A stretch of DNA of 11,846 nt, taken from NCBI GenBank assembly GCA_002402275.1, contig DHFN01000076.1:1-11846 (forward strand), written 5' to 3'. The notes beneath the pieces were generated by a model. The model worked only from the letters and a program-made list of their open reading frames with translations. It had not been told where the DNA came from and searched no databases. Every line of letters starts with the position of its first letter. Within the stretch, counting starts at the first letter, position 1. This DNA comes from Anaerolineales bacterium UBA4823 (GTDB lineage Bacteria; Chloroflexota; Anaerolineae; Anaerolineales; UBA4823). This document shows positions 7,007-11,846 of this stretch, in pieces. Both the position numbers and the translations under genes were made by a program.

Positions 7007-7363
7007 ATGGATAAAATATTTATAAAAGACCTTATCGCAAGGGGAATTATCGGGGTAAATCAATGGGAAAGAGCCATTCCCCAAGAAATTGTCATTTCCC
7101 TAACTTTATTTGTGGATATAAGCGTAGCAGCATCTTCAGATAAAGTTGAAGATACCATTAATTATAGTGATATTGCAAAACGCGCCTTGCAACTTGCCGA
7201 AACCCAAAAACGTCTAACCGTTGAGTCATTAGCAAATGACCTGGCAAATATGTGCCTGGAAGACCAAAGAATTGCAAAGGTTATTGTGAGCGTTGAGAAG
7301 CCTGGTGCAGTTCGATTCACCAGATCTGTTGGCGTTGAAATTGAACGATCGCAAAAAACCTAG
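7007..7363 (+). CDS. folB: Dihydroneopterin aldolase
   Basis: This 118-residue protein has the normal FolB length. It converts 7,8-dihydroneopterin to 6-hydroxymethyl-7,8-dihydropterin and glycolaldehyde in folate synthesis, in the cytoplasm as an oligomer of tunnel-fold subunits. Conserved features are GIIGVNQWER with E21, the DTINYSDI segment with Y53, the LTVESLA segment with pterin-binding E73, and the catalytic lysine K98 in VEKPGAVRFTRSVGVEI. A strong AGGAG Shine-Dalgarno lies 4 nt before the ATG. It is the only plus-strand gene in the window and converges on folE with 9 bp between stop codons. Other tunnel-fold enzymes such as FolX are possible but fit the motifs less well. Confidence 0.93.
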   Translation: MDKIFIKDLIARGIIGVNQWERAIPQEIVISLTLFVDISVAASSDKVEDTINYSDIAKRALQLAETQKRLTVESLANDLANMCLEDQRIAKVIVSVEKPGAVRFTRSVGVEIERSQKT

Positions 7364-7372
7364 CCAGAATAA

Positions 7373-8005
7373 TTAAAACATCGGTGCAGTGCCGCGCGAT
7401 ATATTATCCAAAAATTCCTGACGGGTAGCAATACTCTTACGAAAGTATCCTAGCATAGAAGAAGTAGTCATCCGAGCATCATGTTTTTTTACTCCCCGCA
7501 TCGTCGCACAAAGATGTAATCCTTCAATCACCACGGCTACTCCGATCGGATGTAAGAGTTCATCAATGAATTCAGCGATTTGACAAGTCATTTTCTCCTG
7601 AACTTGTAAGCGATGAGCAAACATATCAACAATCCGAGGAATTTTTGATAATCCAATAATATGCCCTTTGGGTAAATAGGCAACATGGGCACGACCGATA
7701 AATGGCAATAAATGGTGTTCACAAAGACTATAAAATTCAATATCACGTACCAAAACCATCTCATCATACGAGGCATCAAAAACCGCTCCGTTGATTAATT
7801 TAATCGGGTCGGTGCGATAACCTGCTAAAAGTTCATCATACATGTGGGCTACTCGTTCGGGAGTTTTAAGAAGACCCTCACGTTCAGGGTTTTCTCCTAC
7901 GGCAGCCAGAATCCTTGCCACTGCGTCTTCAATTGTGGGGTTATCAATTTCAGTATCAACATAAGTTTCTGCAATTCGGTAAAGTTCTTCTTTGTTAAGT
8001 TCCAT
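7373..8005 (-). CDS. folE: GTP cyclohydrolase I (type IA)
   Basis: This 210-residue enzyme catalyses GTP to 7,8-dihydroneopterin triphosphate plus formate, the first step of folate (and other pterin) synthesis. The zinc ligands are visible: C95 and H98 in [10 protein letters not shown], and C166 in [12 protein letters not shown]. Their spacing of 71 equals that of Cys110 and Cys181 in the E. coli enzyme. The C-terminal part [17 protein letters not shown] is typical of the family. It is a zinc-dependent FolE, not the zinc-independent FolE2. A promoter-like element lies 41 bp upstream, and an AAAGGT Shine-Dalgarno sits about 10 nt before the ATG. It faces folB tail to tail, so the two pathway genes are adjacent but not co-transcribed. 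Confidence 0.96.
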   Translation of the reverse strand: MELNKEELYRIAETYVDTEIDNPTIEDAVARILAAVGENPEREGLLKTPERVAHMYDELLAGYRTDPIKLINGAVFDASYDEMVLVRDIEFYSLCEHHLLPFIGRAHVAYLPKGHIIGLSKIPRIVDMFAHRLQVQEKMTCQIAEFIDELLHPIGVAVVIEGLHLCATMRGVKKHDARMTTSSMLGYFRKSIATRQEFLDNISRGTAPMF

Positions 8006-8045
8006 TTTAAAATATACCTTTGATAGTGATTTTTATTGACCATTA

Positions 8046-8074
8046 AGTTTAACCCCCTCAATCTAGAACGTCAA
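8046..8074 (-). promoter_or_regulatory. Promoter-like element upstream of folE
   Basis: On the minus strand, TTGACG (8069-8074) and TAAACT (8046-8051) are 17 bp apart, giving an expected leader of about 34 nt. The whole block 8043-8074 matches the element ahead of ldt at 25 of 32 positions. The shared parts are TTGAC, TTCTA, GGGGTTAA and CTTAA. Confidence 0.5.
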
Positions 8075-8124
8075 CAAACAACCCTGCTTATCTTCTAATA
8101 ATAAATCCTTCAAATTGCCGCGTA

Positions 8125-8155
8125 AGGGCTGATCATTTGAATAATAATCAGCCCT
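8125..8155 (-). terminator. Stable hairpin after hpf
   Basis: AGGGCTGAT (8125-8133) pairs with ATCAGCCCT (8147-8155). Three more pairs follow after one mismatch, closing a 5-nt loop. It begins 13 bp after the hpf stop codon. No U tract follows on either strand, so intrinsic termination is uncertain. It may instead protect the 3' end of the mRNA or act with Rho. Confidence 0.5.
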
Positions 8156-8168
8156 CCATACTTCCAAT

Positions 8169-8732
8169 TTAGCGAACCTCTGGCTCGATAATCCCATAGC
8201 TACCATCGCGCCGCTTGTATAAAATATTAATCGCATTCGAATTAACATTACAAAAAACAAAAAAGTTATCGTGCCCTAACAAACCCATTTGTTCAACAGC
8301 TTCCATTTCGTCCATGGGGACCAACATAAATTTCTTTCGCCGGGCAATAATTGGTTGTTCGGTCTCTAATTCTTCTTCGACCGCACTCGCCACTACCTCT
8401 GCAGCGCTACGGCCATCTCCTCGTCCGTGATATCTTTTTCCTTTATATCGTTCTATCCGCCGTTGAATTTTATCCAGGGCTGCATCTAAAGCTGTAAAAA
8501 TATCATCAGCTCGTTCCTCTGAACGCAAGATAAACCCTTTTCCCCGTACAGTAATTTGGGCAACTTGCCGATCAGCAGCATTGCGAGCAGCTTTTTCAAA
8601 AGTCACATCCACCCTGGCATCTTCAATGCCAGGAAGATAACGATCTAGCTTGGCTACTTTAGTATCCACATATCTTTGCAGGCGATCGCTAACGTCTATA
8701 TTCCTGCTAATCACTTCGACCGGTACCGTCAT
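8169..8732 (-). CDS. hpf: Ribosome hibernation promoting factor, long form
   Basis: This 187-residue protein is of the long HPF type. Residues 1-98 are the S30AE/RaiA domain (start MTVPVEVISRNIDVSDRLQRY; helix near DIFTALDAALDKIQRRIERYK) that sits in the decoding region of the 30S subunit. A linker of about 99-130 follows. The C-terminal dimerisation domain (131-187: RRKKFMLVPMDEMEAVEQM, then GHDNFFVFCNVNSNAINILYK) brings two ribosomes together as inactive 100S particles in starvation. The Shine-Dalgarno is nearly ideal, implying strong translation. It is the last gene of the tad-comF-hpf run and is followed by a hairpin. Confidence 0.95.
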   Translation of the reverse strand: MTVPVEVISRNIDVSDRLQRYVDTKVAKLDRYLPGIEDARVDVTFEKAARNAADRQVAQITVRGKGFILRSEERADDIFTALDAALDKIQRRIERYKGKRYHGRGDGRSAAEVVASAVEEELETEQPIIARRKKFMLVPMDEMEAVEQMGLLGHDNFFVFCNVNSNAINILYKRRDGSYGIIEPEVR

Positions 8733-8737
8733 AAAAA

Positions 8738-8745
8738 CCTCCTTA
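8738..8745 (-). promoter_or_regulatory. hpf ribosome binding site containing the comF stop codon
   Basis: TAAGGAGG on the minus strand is an almost complete anti-Shine-Dalgarno match, and its TAA is the comF stop codon. Five T separate it from the hpf ATG. Ribosomes ending comF are therefore placed directly on the hpf start, which suggests coupled translation with extra independent initiation. Confidence 0.8.
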
Positions 8746-9513
8746 AATATTTCTATTATTGTATGTTCTCGCTAGAGTTAATCCATAAACATGATTTGCT
8801 CCAGCGTTTTTTAACGCACTCGCACAAGCATTTAATGTTGCTCCTGTAGTGGTGATATCATCCACTATCAGAATATTTTTTCCAGTCACCAGGTCTCTGT
8901 TCCCATAGAAAGCATTGGAAACATTTTCTTTCCGTTCCCGGATATTTAATTTTACCTGAGATTCAGTTTCCCGAATTCGTTTCAAAGCTTGACTGCGATA
9001 CGGGATATGCGTAGCCAAGGACAATGGATATGCCAAAAGAGCCGATTGATTATATCCACGTTCCTTGAGTCTAGCAACCCCTAAAGGCACCGCGGTGATA
9101 AAATCCACATCCCATTGGACCCGAGAAAACAAGTTCAGCAGATTCAACGCAAATAGATCTGCTAAAGCAATATCACGGTGATATTTCAAACGATGCAACG
9201 CGCTCCGGAGTGGTTCTTCATAAAACGCGTAGGCCCGAATTGCATCATATTTCGGTTCGCTGGAATTACAGTTTAGGCATATTTTCCCGCCTTTAGTAGG
9301 GATACCACATTTCTGACAATAAGGAGGGTAAATTTCACGAATCTTACTTTGACAATCTCTACACCAGCGATTCCCCAAACAACCGCACCCAGCACATCTT
9401 GGTGGATAAATCCAATCAACCAGTCTCCAGAAGAAACGGTACAATCTGTAGCTAGGGTTGGATTGACAACTATCTACATAGTACTTTGCCCCATTAACCG
9501 CCAAATAAAACAC
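8743..9513 (-). CDS. comF: ComF family phosphoribosyltransferase-like protein
   Basis: This protein of about 256 residues has the ComFC/GntX layout. The N-terminal zinc-finger part carries CAGC, CRDC, CQKC and CLNC pairs (C40/C43, C51/C54, C66/C69, C79/C82). The phosphoribosyltransferase domain has VPLGVARLKERGYNQS (142-157) and the PRPP loop ILIVDDITTTGATL (214-227). In naturally competent bacteria ComF proteins assist DNA uptake or processing of incoming single strands; the enzymatic reaction is unclear. The start is uncertain because there is no ATG. The GTG at 9513 overlaps tadC by 20 bp, but its AAAAG sits directly against it; TTG at 9504 has better Shine-Dalgarno spacing, and TTG at 9444 is closer to the usual family N-terminus. 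Overlap with tadC and the shared stop/Shine-Dalgarno with hpf place it inside one transcription unit. Confidence 0.9.
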   Translation of the reverse strand: MFYLAVNGAKYYVDSCQSNPSYRLYRFFWRLVDWIYPPRCAGCGCLGNRWCRDCQSKIREIYPPYCQKCGIPTKGGKICLNCNSSEPKYDAIRAYAFYEEPLRSALHRLKYHRDIALADLFALNLLNLFSRVQWDVDFITAVPLGVARLKERGYNQSALLAYPLSLATHIPYRSQALKRIRETESQVKLNIRERKENVSNAFYGNRDLVTGKNILIVDDITTTGATLNACASALKNAGANHVYGLTLARTYNNRNI

Positions 9514-10447
9514 CTTTTAGAGCAGATCGAACAAAGATCAAGAGAGCTGGTGTCATTAATACAATACAAATGGATGGGAAAATCAATAAAGCCAAGGGGA
9601 TTAACATTTTGATAGGTGCTTTATGGGCTTCTTCTTCAGCGAGTTGACGGCGACGAACCCGCATCTGATCCGATTGAATCCGCAACACTTTAGCCATGCT
9701 TACCCCAAGCTGCTCGCTTTGGATGACTGCCGCAACGAAACTGGTCATTTCTGCAATACCAATTCGTTCTGCCATATCCCGCAAGGCTTCGCGGCGTAAT
9801 TTGCCTAGCTGCATTTCGCGTAAAGCCCGTGCAAACGCTAGGCTCAACTCATTGTTCCATTTTTCAGCAACTTTCGCCATGGCTGCGTCAAACCCTAATC
9901 CTGCTTCAACGCAGATCGTCAATAAATCCAATGCATCCGGCATCGCTTTGCGGACTTCATGTTGGCGGTGCTGGATCCGACTGGTTAATAACATCTCAGG
10001 AATGAAAAATCCTAAAACCATAAAAATTGCTACAACTAATAATTTCCTACCCCAACTCCAGTCTTTCAATCCCAATGTGAATAAAAATAAAACAATTCCT
10101 CCGGCAATCACAGCAACAAAGAATCGCGAAGCCCAAAATATCGTCGGGTCAATTCCCTTTGGGCTTCCCGCCAATTCTATTTTATGAGCTGTACTTTGCA
10201 AGGCTGATTGAGGGGTAAACTTAGTGGCAAGTTCACCAAATTTTCTTGCCATTGGGAAAATAACCCGGTCTGCAAAAGGTTGAGATAATTCAATCTCTTC
10301 CAGCGATTTGGCATCCCCGCGATCGGCAAATTCTGCTAATCTTTTCTGTAATGGATCATCACGCTTAGATTCTCGTAAACCCACTATAATTAAAACAACC
10401 GCCCCTATCAAAATGACTGCGACTAGGATTACAATCGTCAATGTCAT
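9494..10447 (-). CDS. tadC: Tad/Flp pilus membrane platform protein TadC (T2SF domain)
   Basis: This 317-residue protein starts with a membrane helix (about 2-24). A cytoplasmic stretch, two helices near 106-150 and a type II secretion F domain follow: PDALDLLTICVEAGLGFDAA, then REMQLGKLRREALRDMAERI and QSEQLGVSMAKVL. It ends with the family signature APIKMLIPLALLIFPSICIV and a last membrane helix. TadC forms, with TadB, the inner-membrane platform on which the TadA ATPase works to assemble Flp-type pili. An AGGAGGT Shine-Dalgarno lies 4 nt before the ATG. It follows tadB by 23 bp and overlaps comF at its 3' end. The C-terminal ending fits the TadC branch better than TadB. Confidence 0.9.
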   Translation of the reverse strand: MTLTIVILVAVILIGAVVLIIVGLRESKRDDPLQKRLAEFADRGDAKSLEEIELSQPFADRVIFPMARKFGELATKFTPQSALQSTAHKIELAGSPKGIDPTIFWASRFFVAVIAGGIVLFLFTLGLKDWSWGRKLLVVAIFMVLGFFIPEMLLTSRIQHRQHEVRKAMPDALDLLTICVEAGLGFDAAMAKVAEKWNNELSLAFARALREMQLGKLRREALRDMAERIGIAEMTSFVAAVIQSEQLGVSMAKVLRIQSDQMRVRRRQLAEEEAHKAPIKMLIPLALLIFPSICIVLMTPALLIFVRSALKGVLFGG

Positions 10448-10470
10448 GGATACCTCCTGCTGTCTCTCTC

Positions 10471-11439
10471 CTAAACCTCTATAGCTGCAATTTTATTGAT
10501 CACAAAATAACCGGCTATGATCATTAAACCACCTATTACTAACATAGTTATCCCAATCACACGGGTTTCTGGGTTGAAGAACTGCATCATATAGGAACGG
10601 TTGATTAACCAAAGAATAATCCCAATTAAAAACGGTAGTAAAGATAAAAAACGCCCTGAATAAACTACCTGGGAAGTCAACACTCGAATTTCGCCTTTAA
10701 TCCGTACCCGTTCGCGGATGGTATAGGAGATTGTGTCAAGGACTTCAGCGAGGTTACCACCTACTTCACGTTGGACATTAATGGCTGCAATGATTAAATC
10801 CAAATCATCACTGGGAACACGACGCATCAGATTATCCAAAGCTTGTTCCATAGGTATGCCAATTTGCATCTCTTGGACGACTCGCCTGAACTCATCAGAA
10901 ATCGGAGCCGGCATTTCCCGGCTAACTGCTTCCATCGCTTGCATCGTCGAGTAACCAGCTCTTAACCCATTCACCATTAGGTTGAGCATATCTGCCAATT
11001 GATTATTGAAAGCAACCAGCCGTTGATTTTTCAACCGATTGACATAAAAACGCGGAATCCAAGCTCCAATAATAACGCCGATCATGGTGAAAATGATATT
11101 CTTGCCGCCAGATAACCAAGCTAACCCCCCAACTGCAATTGCAGCAATAACCATCACTGCAATGTATTCGCCCGGTTTCAATTTCAAATCCGCCCGTGCT
11201 AGCTCACGAGCAATACTTTCCCCCCATGAGGATCGCTCCAAGCGGACATTGAGCCAATCTCCTACCGGCGTGGTTTTTTCTGCTTTTTTTCCACTTTTCT
11301 CTTGCCTTTCGACTAGGTAACGACCTAGGCGTTCCTCAACCATTGATCGTTCACTCGTCACCGTTACGACGAATCCCATAATGAGTAACGCCAGTATAAT
11401 TCCTCCACCAACAAGCAAAATAAAAATCAGTGGATCCAT
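10471..11439 (-). CDS. tadB: Tad/Flp pilus membrane platform protein TadB (T2SF domain)
   Basis: This 322-residue protein has an N-terminal membrane helix (about 4-27), then a charged cytoplasmic segment, then two helices (about 92-130). Its T2SF domain includes NNQLADMLNLMVNGLRAGYS, QEMQIGIPMEQALDNLMRRV and INVQREVGGNLAEVLDTI. Two C-terminal helices follow. The GG-N-L motif and RERVRIKGEI are typical of TadB. It should form the inner-membrane platform together with TadC. It starts 14 bp after the TadA stop with an AGGGA Shine-Dalgarno, in the standard tadA-tadB-tadC order. No pilin, prepilin peptidase or secretin gene is within the window. Confidence 0.91.
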   Translation of the reverse strand: MDPLIFILLVGGGIILALLIMGFVVTVTSERSMVEERLGRYLVERQEKSGKKAEKTTPVGDWLNVRLERSSWGESIARELARADLKLKPGEYIAVMVIAAIAVGGLAWLSGGKNIIFTMIGVIIGAWIPRFYVNRLKNQRLVAFNNQLADMLNLMVNGLRAGYSTMQAMEAVSREMPAPISDEFRRVVQEMQIGIPMEQALDNLMRRVPSDDLDLIIAAINVQREVGGNLAEVLDTISYTIRERVRIKGEIRVLTSQVVYSGRFLSLLPFLIGIILWLINRSYMMQFFNPETRVIGITMLVIGGLMIIAGYFVINKIAAIEV

Positions 11440-11453
11440 GAGTCTTCCCTCAC

Positions 11454-11846
11454 TTAATACCGACGGCGTTCGCCTATTCCAAATGTAGAGGCAGGTAAAT
11501 GAATGCCTGCAGCTTCTATTTTATCGATGAATTTAGGACGTAACCCAGTTGGTTTTAATCTACCAACAACTTTACCATTGTTATATCCAGTTTGCTCAAA
11601 GACAAAGACATCCGTTAGAGTAATCACATCTCCTTCCATGCCACTTACTTCGGTGATATTTACAATTTTGCGCGTGCCATCTTTGAAACGTTCTTGATGA
11701 ACAATTAAATCCAAAGCCGAGGAAACTTGTTCCCGGATTGCCCGAACTGGTAAATCCATCCCTGCCATAAGAGCCATAGTTTCTATACGGGCTAACGTGT
11801 CGCGCGGGCTGTTGGAGTGTGCAGTGGTCATGGAACCATCATGACC
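11454..11846 (-). CDS. tadA: TadA/CpaF secretion ATPase, C-terminal fragment (5' end beyond window)
   Basis: The last 130 residues of a type II/IV secretion ATPase are visible; the frame runs through the right edge. The codons before the internal Met read GHDGS, giving GHDGSMTTAHSNSPRDTLAR, the conserved His-box region of TadA/CpaF. RIETMALMAGMDLPVRAIRE and the IVNITEVSGMEGDVITL segment that follow are also family hallmarks. The Met at 11831 is therefore internal, not the true start. The protein is the cytoplasmic hexameric ATPase that powers Flp pilus assembly. Walker A and B motifs lie outside the window. The ending GIGERRRY is a normal short basic tail. Confidence 0.93.
   Translation of the reverse strand, partial: GHDGSMTTAHSNSPRDTLARIETMALMAGMDLPVRAIREQVSSALDLIVHQERFKDGTRKIVNITEVSGMEGDVITLTDVFVFEQTGYNNGKVVGRLKPTGLRPKFIDKIEAAGIHLPASTFGIGERRRY

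Noticed and set aside
8063..8260. 65-codon minus-strand frame spanning the hpf 3' end and the folE leader
   Set aside because: It overlaps the conserved C-terminal domain of hpf in another frame and crosses the hairpin and promoter-like region; no coding evidence.
9696..10187. 163-codon open frame on the plus strand antisense to tadC
   Set aside because: It lies wholly inside a clear T2SF gene, its composition follows from the codons of the opposite strand, and no ribosome binding site or family resemblance was seen.
11454..11831. Small stand-alone protein starting at Met 11831
   Set aside because: The codons upstream of this Met continue the conserved TadA/CpaF sequence (GHDGS) to the window edge, so it is a fragment of a larger ATPase.
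1..11846. Mobile element, phage or defence island
   Set aside because: No transposase, integrase, terminal repeats, att-like duplications, nuclease/toxin genes or CRISPR-like spaced repeats were found; the genes are mostly housekeeping or operon-structured.

Overview
The window reads as a bacterial chromosome segment of moderate to low GC. Its gene repertoire best fits the Chloroflexota, probably Anaerolineae: a glutaredoxin/DUF2085 fusion, a Tat-exported L,D-transpeptidase with SH3-like repeats, separate tadB and tadC genes, and long-form HPF. The lineage is inferred from gene style, because no rRNA or other marker is present. Almost everything lies on the minus strand; the one clear plus-strand gene is folB. 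No rRNA, tRNA, CRISPR array, insertion sequence or phage gene was seen.

Right part (11846 down to about 8125): the end of a Tad/Flp pilus operon, with the C-terminus of the TadA/CpaF ATPase (cut by the window edge), then TadB and TadC membrane platform proteins. It continues tightly into comF, which overlaps tadC, and hpf, whose Shine-Dalgarno contains the comF stop codon. A strong hairpin follows hpf.

Middle (about 8074 to 6737): folE, with its own promoter-like element, converges on folB. Together they represent two steps of tetrahydrofolate synthesis. A 270-bp divergent spacer separates folB from a minus-strand lipoprotein gene.

Left part (6736 to 1): a redox and copper block. In transcription order it holds an extracytoplasmic thioredoxin-like lipoprotein with a 12-residue tandem repeat, a promoter with a CsoR-type operator, csoR, a CopZ-like chaperone, the CopA Cu(I) ATPase, a Tat-type L,D-transpeptidase, CcdA, and a membrane protein fusing a glutaredoxin-like domain to DUF2085 (cut by the left edge). 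My main hypothesis is that this is a copper-responsive module that both exports Cu(I) and carries reductant across the membrane: Grx domain to CcdA to thioredoxin lipoprotein. A plausible client is the catalytic cysteine of the neighbouring L,D-transpeptidase, an enzyme class reported to be inhibited by copper. The gene identities are well supported. The relay and its client are inference.

A second regulatory observation is that the promoter-like regions of ldt and folE share an ungapped 32-bp block with 25 identical positions.
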